A DNA stretch of 15,265 nucleotides, taken from positions 1-15,265 of the forward strand of contig PMZB01000205.1 in the NCBI GenBank assembly GCA_003170575.1, in the 5' to 3' direction. Below, in pieces: positions 1 through 7,572 of the stretch. Positions within the stretch are counted from its first letter, which is position 1, and every line of letters begins with the position of its first letter. The notes under the pieces are model-generated. The model worked only from the letters and a program-made list of their open reading frames with translations. It made no database searches and was not told the DNA's origin. A program made the translations under genes and the position numbers. This stretch comes from Chlamydiia bacterium. GTDB taxonomy: Bacteria; Chlamydiota; Chlamydiia; Chlamydiales; FEN-1388.

Positions 1-710
1 ATTGCAAGCTGTTCTCGCAAAAAATTGTGCGTTACCACGAGTTTCAAAAGATGTTTAGGCGTTCGCAGTGTTTTAAACATGTCGTCAGTTGCGAGCAAGA
101 ACCGTTGCAGCTCTTCCACAAAGAGAGGTTGGTTCTTTTTATTTTTGCGGAGAATCTTTTTTAACAGCCTTTGATGAATCAGAAGAGACGTTATGCTGCG
201 GAAAGAGAGGGCAGCAAGATGCAAGGACGCTGTGGGATATTCCAGCGTAAAAAGTATCGAACTGCGAAGCTGGTCAGCTTGTTCTTGTAAAAGCGAGCAG
301 GAGGCCAAATCTTCGACTAAACCTTTTGCTTCCAGAAAGAGGAACGTGCGATCTGGGGCATTGCCCAAAGTGAAAAATAGACGATTCGTTGAAAGAGAAG
401 AAAAAAGGGTCCCGGAGGGAATGCTGAAAGAGAGCAGGTCAGTAGAAGAGTTTATAAGTTCTTGTGAGGCCTCAGCAATTGCATGAATAGAAAGATAGGT
501 TCCTGGTTGCGTAGGAGGGACATATTCAATAATTGGAAAGGAATGATTTTTTGTGTTCTCAAGTAATTTGCGAATGATTGTTATATAATGTTGAGATGGA
601 AATGGGGCATTCTTGGCAGTAGGAGAGTGATGTAGATTTAGGCAAAGCTGATCTCTCATATAGACTAGTAGAGCATTCCCTTTCCAAAAAATTTGAGTGT
701 TATGATGCAT
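1..710 (-). CDS. Hypothetical protein, 5' part only (runs off left edge)
   Basis: I translated the minus strand codon by codon. The frame from the ATG at 708-710 is open for 236 codons to the window edge with no stop, so the gene continues beyond position 1. I do not recognise the family. The first 100 or so residues look like a mixed alpha/beta domain with a His-rich start (MHHNTQIFWKGNALLVYM). After residue 110 it becomes helical with repeated Leu and basic patches, including a Lys/Arg-rich stretch near residues 185-195. There is no signal peptide or clear transmembrane segment. Upstream in frame there is a stop and no other ATG, so 710 is the first possible ATG. The ribosome-binding site is weak (AAAGA directly before ATG), and the start codon sits in the arm of a hairpin. 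The gene is divergent from the methyltransferase gene. Reality of the frame is likely; function is unknown. Confidence 0.75.
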   Translation of the reverse strand, partial: MHHNTQIFWKGNALLVYMRDQLCLNLHHSPTAKNAPFPSQHYITIIRKLLENTKNHSFPIIEYVPPTQPGTYLSIHAIAEASQELINSSTDLLSFSIPSGTLFSSLSTNRLFFTLGNAPDRTFLFLEAKGLVEDLASCSLLQEQADQLRSSILFTLEYPTASLHLAALSFRSITSLLIHQRLLKKILRKNKKNQPLFVEELQRFLLATDDMFKTLRTPKHLLKLVVTHNFLREQLA

Positions 711-776
711 TCTTTGTTGTGATTTTTTAGAGAGGAAGATCCATCTCTATCCTTAAAAAAGCACAACAAAGAATGC
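707..776. repeat. Long inverted repeat overlapping the start codon of the leftmost gene
   Basis: A perfect 15-bp inverted repeat (GCATTCTTTGTTGTG at 707-721, its complement at 762-776) flanks about 40 bases. The inner part also pairs: six T (723-728) face six A (755-760), and AGAG (731-734) can pair with CTCT (745-748). Nearly the whole 70 bases could therefore fold into one hairpin. The left arm contains the ATG (708-710) of the minus-strand gene. On that gene's transcript the hairpin would sequester the start codon and any Shine-Dalgarno sequence. It could be a translational switch or the remnant of a small mobile element. I see no second copy in the window. Confidence 0.7.
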
Positions 777-985
777 CTCCGTTAAGAAACCTTTTTCTTC
801 GACAGGGAAATCTTGATACCACTAATGAGTTGGCCTGTCAATAGAAGAAGTTAGCGTCTAGACACTAGAAAAATAAGTAGCAATACGTTAAAAGTAAAGA
901 AAACAGTAGAAAGTGCACCACTTGCCACTATGTGAAAGTGGGATAGCTTCATATTAACAACTATTTTTTTGGAGAGAAAGTTTGT

Positions 986-1945
986 ATGACACAAAATGCC
1001 CCAACAACCATGTTTGGATTGGATGAAAATAAGAAAGAAATTCTTTTGAAAGAGGGTTCTTTACAGGTTATGATGGAATGGGAGAAGCCCTACATGGAAG
1101 CCTGCGTCGCAGCGTTGCAGCCTAGAGGCGATGTGTTAGAAATCGGGTTTGGCTTAGGGTATTCTGCAACGGCGATACAAAAATTTCTTCCTGCGAGCCA
1201 CACGATCATAGAATGTGATCCAACAGTGATCAAAAAGACAAAGGAGTGGGCTGAAAAGTATACAAATATTCGTATTGTTGAGGATATGTGGCAGCATGCT
1301 ATGCCTATGCTCGGCGTATACGATACAATCTTTTTTGATGACTACTGCCCCTTAAGCCCAAAAGAAGCGCAGGAAATGGAACAAGCTAAAAAAAGGGTTG
1401 GGGGCAAGCTTGAAGAAATACAGGCTTTGCGAGATACAGTCGAAGCTGCCTTGAGACAATTTGAAGGAGCAAGATTTACTGACGAAGATTTACAAGTTTT
1501 TGGGGCAGAGCTGCTTACCCGTCCGGGCGTACCACTTCAAGATGTGATCAACTTTGTCTACTCTCTTGTGATCTCAGAGCACATTTCTTCAGAACAGGCA
1601 GAGAAATTTATCGCGGAATTTAAAAGCCGTGTTGCAGCCAGAAAAAAAGAAGAATTAGCTCCTCAATCTCCACCTATCAGTTGGTCCACGCTTTCCGGGG
1701 AATACATGGGAGATAGATTGATTGCTTTCATTGAAATGTGCCTTACGAGGCATATGAGAAAAGGTTCCAGGCTCTCCTCCTTTATCTCCTCGCCTGATGC
1801 AACAAAAAGAGCAGAGTTTCAAGAGCGAATCATATCCAGAAAGGATGTCCTCTATAGTGAGAAAGTTATCCCTGTGGTTGTTCCGCAAAACTGCACGTAC
1901 TATAAAGGGGATAAAGCTCTTGTCATGGTTATTGAGAAGAAATAA
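986..1945 (+). CDS. Guanidinoacetate N-methyltransferase-like SAM methyltransferase with a helical insertion
   Basis: This is a Class I S-adenosylmethionine methyltransferase that resembles guanidinoacetate methyltransferase (GAMT) along its length. Visible GAMT-like motifs are MMEWEKPYMEA (residues 29-39), the SAM-binding loop DVLEIGFGLGYSA (49-61), IIECDP with the acidic residue after strand 2 (74-79), FFDDYCPLS (116-124) where GAMT has its catalytic Asp-Thr-Tyr-Pro-Leu, and a C-terminal VVVPQNCTYYKG (297-308) matching the end of GAMT. The usual length is about 230-240 residues; this protein has 319. The excess is a charged helical insertion at roughly residues 125-225, directly after the catalytic loop. 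Start: GGAGAG at 971-976 is well spaced before ATG 986. The gene is single and is closed by its own terminator. The true substrate (guanidinoacetate, another guanidine, or an arginine side chain) is not settled by sequence. Confidence 0.8.
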   Translation: MTQNAPTTMFGLDENKKEILLKEGSLQVMMEWEKPYMEACVAALQPRGDVLEIGFGLGYSATAIQKFLPASHTIIECDPTVIKKTKEWAEKYTNIRIVEDMWQHAMPMLGVYDTIFFDDYCPLSPKEAQEMEQAKKRVGGKLEEIQALRDTVEAALRQFEGARFTDEDLQVFGAELLTRPGVPLQDVINFVYSLVISEHISSEQAEKFIAEFKSRVAARKKEELAPQSPPISWSTLSGEYMGDRLIAFIEMCLTRHMRKGSRLSSFISSPDATKRAEFQERIISRKDVLYSEKVIPVVVPQNCTYYKGDKALVMVIEKK

Positions 1946-1946
1946 G

Positions 1947-1994
1947 CTCATTCACATGCCCCGACTAAAGTCGGGGTATGTGAATGAGTTTTTT
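1947..1994 (+). terminator. Intrinsic terminator after the methyltransferase gene
   Basis: The stem 1947-1966 pairs with 1969-1988 with a single G-T wobble and a very tight loop, followed by six T (1989-1994). It begins one base after the methyltransferase stop codon. The stem contains GCCCCGACT and its complement and is unusually long (about 18-20 bp), so termination should be efficient. Confidence 0.92.
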
Positions 1995-2136
1995 AGGTTC
2001 TTTGTATTGGACTCTCAAGTCGTTTATGTTACTGCGGCAATAAAGTCGAAGAGAAAAGCTTAGGTCATCAAAATCAAATAGCTCAGCCGAGGACAGGTGA
2101 TAGAAATCTAATGCATGAGCGGTGCAGAGAAAAAGC

Positions 2137-2166
2137 TTGATTTTTGTACCACTAAACTGATACACT
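2137..2166 (+). promoter_or_regulatory. Candidate sigma-70 promoter for the XRE-type gene
   Basis: TTGATT (2137-2142) and TACACT (2161-2166) are separated by 18 bases, each matching four of six consensus positions. The predicted start of transcription lies just before the ribosome-binding site AAGGAAAGGA (about 2176-2185) of the gene at 2195. The rest of 1995-2136 shows no convincing gene. A 27-codon frame at 2115-2198 ends in a TGA that overlaps the ATG of the next gene (ATGA), but its sequence matches nothing I recognise. Confidence 0.4.
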
Positions 2167-2194
2167 ACAAAGATCAAGGAAAGGACATAAGTGT

Positions 2195-2554
2195 ATGACT
2201 CAACATGCCGCTCATGAGGGGACTAAATTTACCATTGATATGAAAAAGAAAAGTAAATCCACGTACGAGAAATTTATTGAGGATAAAGCACAAAAGGCGC
2301 TTCTTGATAAGGAATATAAAGAGCTACTCATATCTGAACTTCTCTGTGCCGCAATGGAGGAAGACCATATTTCTGTGCGAAGACTGGCTGCTATGGCAGG
2401 TGTCTCACCGACAATTATTCAAGGCTTGAGATCTGGAACTAAAACTAATTTTACCATTGACACCTTATCCAGAGTCTTAGACGCGATTGGTTATCAAATT
2501 ATTTGTGTGCGCAAGGATCTCCCCAAAAAAGGAATTCACATTGCATACGGATGA
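2195..2554 (+). CDS. XRE-type helix-turn-helix protein, possible orphan antitoxin
   Basis: This is a 119-residue DNA-binding protein. Residues 47-105 form a Cro/C1-type helix-turn-helix: a helix with LLISELLCAAM, then ISVRRLAAMAGVSPTIIQGLRSG (59-81) as the two HTH helices and turn, then the conserved IDTLSRVLDAIGYQI (88-102). The N-terminal 40 residues are basic and helical (KKKSKSTYEKFIEDKAQKA). Size and layout resemble HigA-type antitoxins, which act as repressors of their own operon. No intact toxin is seen on either side: upstream is a short non-matching frame, downstream the GT-C gene converges. The start at 2195 has a good ribosome-binding site (AAGGA at 2181-2185). An internal Met at residue 16 has none. 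It could equally be a stand-alone regulator. Confidence 0.8.
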   Translation: MTQHAAHEGTKFTIDMKKKSKSTYEKFIEDKAQKALLDKEYKELLISELLCAAMEEDHISVRRLAAMAGVSPTIIQGLRSGTKTNFTIDTLSRVLDAIGYQIICVRKDLPKKGIHIAYG

Positions 2555-2629
2555 GACTTTTGCAAAACTCGGAAAGAAGAAAATGCGTTACATTCTTTTT
2601 TTGCCATCGACTCATTCATGAGAGGTATA

Positions 2630-4057
2630 TTAGTACGTCTCTTTTTGTTCAGGAGTCATTCCAGAGTATTTGCGGGCGGGGATGATAAGAAGGTAGTTGC
2701 TTATCGTATTGCTTGATCGCAGCGGATAAATTTTGGGCCTTCCCACATGTGCAAAGTACTCTTTGAGTTTTTTTTGCATGTGATGCGCTCTTACAGAAAG
2801 AGAGCTTTTCTCTGCAGAAGGGACAAGAGCTACATAGAACCCACTTTTCCGCACACACTCTTTTTCCATTCCTGGCCAAAAGCAAAACTGGTTGTGTCTC
2901 AAGTTGGAGATGTTGAAAAAGTATGTTTTTTTCTGCTCTGGCCCGTAAAACCAGACGAGGCTCACGGTTTGATATCGATCGGAAAAAAGAAAGTGTTGGG
3001 GTGTATAGCCGGATTGGATGAGAGCATCTGAGATTTTTTCCATGCCCATACCATGTTGAAGAGGACTTCTTTTCAGAAAGTTTCCGAGAAATATCCCTTG
3101 GAGAAGAAGTGAGACAAGGATTGCGGCAGGAAGGAACCATTTTTTCTTAGTTGTTGCAAGAAAGCAGCCCATAAGCGGGAAAAGAAAAACGAGTCCCAAT
3201 ACTCCCCAATTGCCCTGAACCTTGCGAAAGCAGGACATAAGGAGAATCCCTCCAAAAATAAAAAGGACAAGGAGCCGCAAAAGAAGGGCTCGCTCTTTCT
3301 TCATGGAAAAAAGAGCAGGAAGGGCAAGCAAGAAAAAGCCGGGCGAGACAAGAGTGATCGCTGCCAAGAAAAAGGCTACAGGATTGGCTGCAGCATGCGC
3401 TGTATGGGTGTTGAGAATCGTGCCTTCAACATGACGAAAGGTAGCAAAGTCGTGGTTGATGTTCCACAAAAGTGCAGGGATAAGGCCGAGGAGGGAGATG
3501 AGGCACATCCATAAAAAAGGGGCTATCTTAAATTGTTTCATGATCAGTTCATAGATAAGAAGAGGAAGAAGAAGGACATAGGTCATCCATTTCCAAAGCG
3601 CTCCAAGGGCAATAAAGATCCCAGCTTGTGTGTGCGAGGAGCTCTTCAGATAGAAATAGATGGTTCCTAACCCAAAAAGGAGCATGCCTCCATCTGTTGT
3701 AGCGATGAGACTTGCGCTCATCCCAAGAGGAGACAACAGAAATGCAAGCCCTGTCAAGTATGCAACAGATGGATTGGATGTGAGAACATTTACGATCCCT
3801 TTAATAAATAAGGCCATTGGAATAGGAAGAAGAAGCGAGATGAAGCGTACCCCAAGTTCATTCATTCCAAAAATGTGCGTTCCCATCCAAATTTGCCAGG
3901 CAATGCCGGGCGGCTTGCTATAATATCCAAAATCAGGAAAAAGGCTCCAGGTCCAATACTGGGCCTCATCTGGCATAAGTCCTACGCCTGATGTGAGGAT
4001 AAACAAAACAAGGAGCGCTCGTGAGAGAAAGCATCCTATCCAAAAAAGTGATTTCAT
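2630..4057 (-). CDS. GT-C membrane glycosyltransferase, GT39/ArnT-like
   Basis: This 475-residue multi-pass membrane protein is of the dolichyl/polyprenyl-phosphate-sugar mannosyltransferase (PMT/ArnT) type. Such enzymes take a sugar from a lipid-phosphate carrier and add it to an acceptor on the outer face of the inner membrane. The first segment (about 1-27) leads into LMPDEAQYWTWS (27-38), whose Asp-Glu pair in the first extracytoplasmic loop is the GT-C catalytic signature, and then YYSKPPGIAWQIW (45-57), typical of bacterial GT39 proteins. Many hydrophobic segments follow to about residue 330, and the last roughly 140 residues form a soluble domain. The acceptor could be lipid A, a glycolipid or a protein; sequence alone does not decide. 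It starts 7 bases after the coiled-coil gene's stop and is probably cotranscribed. No clear terminator lies in 2555-2629, where it converges with the XRE gene. Confidence 0.85.
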   Translation of the reverse strand: MKSLFWIGCFLSRALLVLFILTSGVGLMPDEAQYWTWSLFPDFGYYSKPPGIAWQIWMGTHIFGMNELGVRFISLLLPIPMALFIKGIVNVLTSNPSVAYLTGLAFLLSPLGMSASLIATTDGGMLLFGLGTIYFYLKSSSHTQAGIFIALGALWKWMTYVLLLPLLIYELIMKQFKIAPFLWMCLISLLGLIPALLWNINHDFATFRHVEGTILNTHTAHAAANPVAFFLAAITLVSPGFFLLALPALFSMKKERALLLRLLVLFIFGGILLMSCFRKVQGNWGVLGLVFLFPLMGCFLATTKKKWFLPAAILVSLLLQGIFLGNFLKRSPLQHGMGMEKISDALIQSGYTPQHFLFSDRYQTVSLVWFYGPEQKKTYFFNISNLRHNQFCFWPGMEKECVRKSGFYVALVPSAEKSSLSVRAHHMQKKLKEYFAHVGRPKIYPLRSSNTISNYLLIIPARKYSGMTPEQKETY

Positions 4058-4064
4058 GAATTTG

Positions 4065-6713
4065 TTACTCTAAAAAAAACTGTAAATCCCCAGGCACAAA
4101 AGAAACGATAGGAATTTCCCAGGAAATAGTAGTCTCTATTTCTCCTTCTATTTCCTCAAGCTCAGAGAGAAGGGGGATTTGAGTATCGCCGGCGATACCT
4201 TTTGCGCGTTTTGAAAATTCTTTGAGAAATTCAAGCAGCTCGTTCCTTAAAAGCTTTGGGAAAAGCAGGCCGAAAAGCTGCCGAGAAAAGGTAAACAGTT
4301 CTGAAATTTTCGAGGCCTTTTCTTTTGGAACAGCTTTAGAAAGGGAGGAAAGGACTTTTCTTACGAGTGTTAAAAGAAGCACAGGCCTGGCAAAACTATG
4401 AGGATTGACCGCTTGTTGCAGTAACCGATACTGGAAAAAAAGAAGAGATATGGATTTTGCGGCCTCGAAAACATCGTCAGCAGGTATTTTTTCTATTTCT
4501 TCAAGCAAAAGCGATGCGATTTTTCCTACAAAGTTTTTCTCTCTTGCTTCAGTTTCCAAACGCTTTCGTATCATAGCGCGTGCGATGGGTAAAAAGTTTC
4601 TCGTTTCTTTGATAAGTTCATCAAGCGTGTACCCTGCCTCCATTCTTGATTTACTATCTGTAAATCCAATCTCGCAAAAAATTGCCTCCTCGATCTGCTC
4701 TAAAATGCGCTCCATTTGCTCATATCGTTCTTCCAAAGAAACAAAAGGATTTTCGGAAAGGCGAAGAAGGGTTGTAGCCTCAAGCAGCGCATCAATCCGT
4801 TCAGGCTCAAACGTTTTCGCGGCTTGTACTGCTCTAGCTAAACGCTCAGCCTGGTTCTTTCGTTCCCCAAAGTTTTTAAGCTTGTGCAAAAATTCTTCTT
4901 TCTTGGCATAGGGGCAGGCAGCAATAAAAGGAAGAAGGGCAAAATCCTCACTTTTCCCGTAGTCGATTTTTTCCATGATCTCTTGCGTAGTTTTGAAAGC
5001 ATGAACTACGACTGGTTGGCGTTCTACCTTTTGAAGGAAAAAAAGCCTGTTTTCATTACCCCTTCTATATCGATCAAGATCAAGCCAGAAGTACCGGAAG
5101 ATAACATTGATGGATTCGGGGTCGCACGTGTCTTTAAAAATTTCAAACGGGCAGATGAGCTTTTTGAAAAAGGAATAGAGCCACTTTCTTTCCTGTAAGA
5201 GAGACTTTGGGACCTCTTCGCAAAGCTTCAATAAACCAATCGTTCGATCAAGGGTAAAAAGTTCTTTTTCCACCTCGAGTCGTATATCTTTAAGGCGTAG
5301 TGCTCTGGAAAGCAGTTCCCAGCGAACTAATTTGACATTGTGGGTGTAAAGAGAATCTAACATCTCCGAATGAATCTCATCGAAACTTTTCTGCCCGATG
5401 ATCAGCTCTTCATCGCATTGAGAAAGGGTTTCTAAGATGCTCTCTTTCACGCGTTCCACAAGCGGATTTAGATCTGCAAAAGGAGTGTGCTTGGAGAATA
5501 TCTCCCACCGTGCGTGCAGAATGCCAAGCTTTATCCTATCAGCTTTTGCTTCAAGGGTTTGAAGATGTGCTAGCAGGTCAAAAAACTCATTCTGAAAACT
5601 AGTGAGCAGCTCTTTTACTTTTTGCTTCCTTTCCCTCACTTCCTTTTCGATAAAGGATGTTTTTTCAGTAAGTAAAGATTCATTTATTTCCAGCCGTCTA
5701 AGTTCATTCAGTAAAACCTCAGTCCTTTCCTTTGTATCTTTCTTTTTGACAAATGGTTCTAGAAGGGTTTTTGCGCGCATCAACTCCTTTTCGATTTCTT
5801 CAATATCGTTTTTGAGACGAGTCGCCTGGGAGAGTATCTCTTCAAAATGTTTCTCTAAATCCCGCGTTTTTTTCTCAATCAGTATTTTTCTTTCGTGGTC
5901 GGCGGCTTTACATAGCTGCATTACCTCTTCTAAATCAAAGTACAAAACAGAATTCAGTTCATGCATGCTTCGTTGTAGGTCCTGGAATGAGCCAAGAGAA
6001 GATTTTGGGAGGGCAATATAAGCATTCTGAACGAACCGTTCGAGAGAATCTGCCTCGCTTATCAACATAGTGATCAGCTGATCATCAATCTCAATTCCTG
6101 ATCCATACATTTTTTCAAGGATGTCAACTGTTCGTTGGTCTAACGAGGTTTTCCGTGGGAAAAGCGCTTTTTTCCGTTCAAACACAAGTTCGTGAGGCTC
6201 TTCTTCGACTTCTATCCGTTCTTCCTCAACAGGAAGAGGCGCTCCTTGTTTTTGTGCTTGCAAAACCAGGGAGTGCAACCTCTCCATGGATCTATGGCCG
6301 CGGGCCAAAATCTTTTCTTCGGGCGATAATCGTCTTCGTGCAAGAGATTCTTCGAGCAGATACTTGTTTGCAGTTTGTTCGGAGAAAAGTGTGCGCACAA
6401 GCTTGTTATACTCTTGTACCACAACAAGAGGAGATCCTTTAAAAGTCCTCAGGTTTCTCTCTAAAAAGTTTCGAAAAATATCTCCATAGATAAGAGTTCT
6501 TCCTACTTGAAACCCAGAGCCAATAATAACTCCTCCAATATAGTGAAAAATCGATCCTGGCCATAAAGAGAGCTCAGCATCCAGCATTCTCAATATCCCG
6601 CAGATTGTTTCTTTTCGATAATCGCGTGCCTTAAGCGCTCCTCGAATCCCTTCAATAAATGGTCTCCATGAATTCAAGAGCTCTATCAGACTTTTTTTCT
6701 TCTGCTGAACCAT
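4065..6713 (-). CDS. Large coiled-coil protein of unknown function (882 residues)
   Basis: I do not recognise this protein. It is 882 residues long, almost entirely helical, rich in Glu, Lys, Arg and Leu, and has no signal peptide. Residues about 50-85 include a less polar stretch (WPGSIFHYIGGVIIGSGFQV) that could touch a membrane. Residues 160-185 hold an acidic linker (EEERIEVEEEP). Residues about 262-395 have the heptad-like pattern of a long coiled coil (HERKILIEKKTRDLEKHFEE onward). From about 400 to the end the sequence is helical-repeat-like (LEATTLLRLSE, LLLEEIEKIPADD). No catalytic motif is visible. The start at 6711-6713 is directly preceded by a 10-bp palindrome (AGGTTAACCT, 6715-6724) and lacks a strong ribosome-binding site. 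It lies between tatD (97-base gap) and the GT-C gene (7-base gap). A structural or secreted host-interaction role is possible, but that is a guess. Confidence 0.8.
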   Translation of the reverse strand: MVQQKKKSLIELLNSWRPFIEGIRGALKARDYRKETICGILRMLDAELSLWPGSIFHYIGGVIIGSGFQVGRTLIYGDIFRNFLERNLRTFKGSPLVVVQEYNKLVRTLFSEQTANKYLLEESLARRRLSPEEKILARGHRSMERLHSLVLQAQKQGAPLPVEEERIEVEEEPHELVFERKKALFPRKTSLDQRTVDILEKMYGSGIEIDDQLITMLISEADSLERFVQNAYIALPKSSLGSFQDLQRSMHELNSVLYFDLEEVMQLCKAADHERKILIEKKTRDLEKHFEEILSQATRLKNDIEEIEKELMRAKTLLEPFVKKKDTKERTEVLLNELRRLEINESLLTEKTSFIEKEVRERKQKVKELLTSFQNEFFDLLAHLQTLEAKADRIKLGILHARWEIFSKHTPFADLNPLVERVKESILETLSQCDEELIIGQKSFDEIHSEMLDSLYTHNVKLVRWELLSRALRLKDIRLEVEKELFTLDRTIGLLKLCEEVPKSLLQERKWLYSFFKKLICPFEIFKDTCDPESINVIFRYFWLDLDRYRRGNENRLFFLQKVERQPVVVHAFKTTQEIMEKIDYGKSEDFALLPFIAACPYAKKEEFLHKLKNFGERKNQAERLARAVQAAKTFEPERIDALLEATTLLRLSENPFVSLEERYEQMERILEQIEEAIFCEIGFTDSKSRMEAGYTLDELIKETRNFLPIARAMIRKRLETEAREKNFVGKIASLLLEEIEKIPADDVFEAAKSISLLFFQYRLLQQAVNPHSFARPVLLLTLVRKVLSSLSKAVPKEKASKISELFTFSRQLFGLLFPKLLRNELLEFLKEFSKRAKGIAGDTQIPLLSELEEIEGEIETTISWEIPIVSFVPGDLQFFLE

Positions 6714-6810
6714 GAGGTTAACCTGCTCTATGCCAAAATAATTTCGTACTATAGTTGTAGGAGAATTTGAACGGTATACTTATCTGGTTTTGTACCTGTA
6801 TATCAAGAGT

Positions 6811-7572
6811 TCAGACGCCAAACAATTGGCAGGCATTTTGAAAAGTCACTGTGGCTACCTCCTCGAATGATAGTCCCTTTATGCTAGCGACTTTTGAGAC
6901 GATTTCTGGAAGAAAGCTGGGCTCATTTTTCTTCCCGCGAACTGTTTGAGGGGCAAGATAGGGCGAATCTGTCTCCACAAGCATTCGCTCTAAGGGGATC
7001 TTTTTGACTATATCTTGGAGTTCCACTGATTTTGGATAGGTGATGATGCCAGTAAAAGAAAGATACCATCCTCGATCAAGCAGCTTGATGGCATCCTCAT
7101 ACGTCCCGGTAAAGCAGTGGAGAACTCCCTGAAGCTCTAATGAGAACTCTTTAAGCAGGGTAAAAAGATCAGGAAAAGCCTGTCTACAATGTACTATGAG
7201 GGGCAGATTCTCTTCTAAGGCAAGGGCTGCATATTGGAGAAAAACTTCCTGCTGTCTTTTTTTTGTTTCTGGCGAATGAAAGTACTCAAGGCCGCTTTCG
7301 CCAATTGCTTTTAACAGGCCCTCTTGAGCAGCTTTTTTTACGATCGAGAAAAAAGAGTCTTGTTCGCTCGTCACATCATGAGGCGTTGTGGCAGCTGCAA
7401 GAAGAAGAGAAGAGAACTCCTTTTGAAAAAAGAGCCCTTTCTCAAGAGATGCTGCATCAAAAGCAACGTTCATGATGCGCGTTACATTGGCATTTTTTGC
7501 TCTTTCAAGGATAGAGCTCATGCCATCTCCTAGAAGGGAAAGATGCGCATGGGAATCAAAAAGAAGTGTCAC
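6811..7572 (-). CDS. tatD: TatD-family metal-dependent deoxyribonuclease
   Basis: This 253-residue protein is a TIM-barrel metal-dependent hydrolase of the TatD/YcfH family, whose members cut DNA from the 3' end and are expected to be cytosolic. Conserved metal ligands are visible: DSHAHL (residues 6-11; His8 and His10), Glu92 in AIGESGLEY, His128 in LPLIVHCRQA, His152 in GVLHCFTG, and Asp202 in VETDSPYLAP, followed by the family's RGKKNEP (212-218). Length is normal. The motif around Glu92 reads GESGLEY where most members have GEIGLDY, a mild variation. Its ATG overlaps the stop of dsbD by 4 bases (7569-7572), so it is probably translated by coupling. As I recall, the dsbD-tatD neighbour pair also occurs in Chlamydia trachomatis, which supports the taxonomic call. 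Confidence 0.93.
   Translation of the reverse strand: MTLLFDSHAHLSLLGDGMSSILERAKNANVTRIMNVAFDAASLEKGLFFQKEFSSLLLAAATTPHDVTSEQDSFFSIVKKAAQEGLLKAIGESGLEYFHSPETKKRQQEVFLQYAALALEENLPLIVHCRQAFPDLFTLLKEFSLELQGVLHCFTGTYEDAIKLLDRGWYLSFTGIITYPKSVELQDIVKKIPLERMLVETDSPYLAPQTVRGKKNEPSFLPEIVSKVASIKGLSFEEVATVTFQNACQLFGV

Noticed and set aside
193..486. Plus-strand open frame of 97 codons
   Set aside because: It lies antisense to the long partial minus-strand gene (1-710), which has far more protein-like composition; no ribosome-binding site is seen.
1965..2177. Minus-strand open frame of 70 codons in the intergenic region
   Set aside because: Runs through the terminator hairpin and has no ribosome-binding site or recognisable motif.
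2555..2629. Possible terminator between the converging XRE and GT-C genes
   Set aside because: Only a 5-bp CTCAT/ATGAG stem is present without a proper T tract; not convincing.
4405..4911. Plus-strand open frame of 168 codons
   Set aside because: Serine-rich antisense shadow of the 882-residue coiled-coil gene, produced by its Glu/Lys/Leu codons.
6714..6810. Promoter for the 882-residue gene (TTGATA at 6801-6806 on the minus strand)
   Set aside because: No -10 element at the right distance matches well; readthrough from tatD is as likely.
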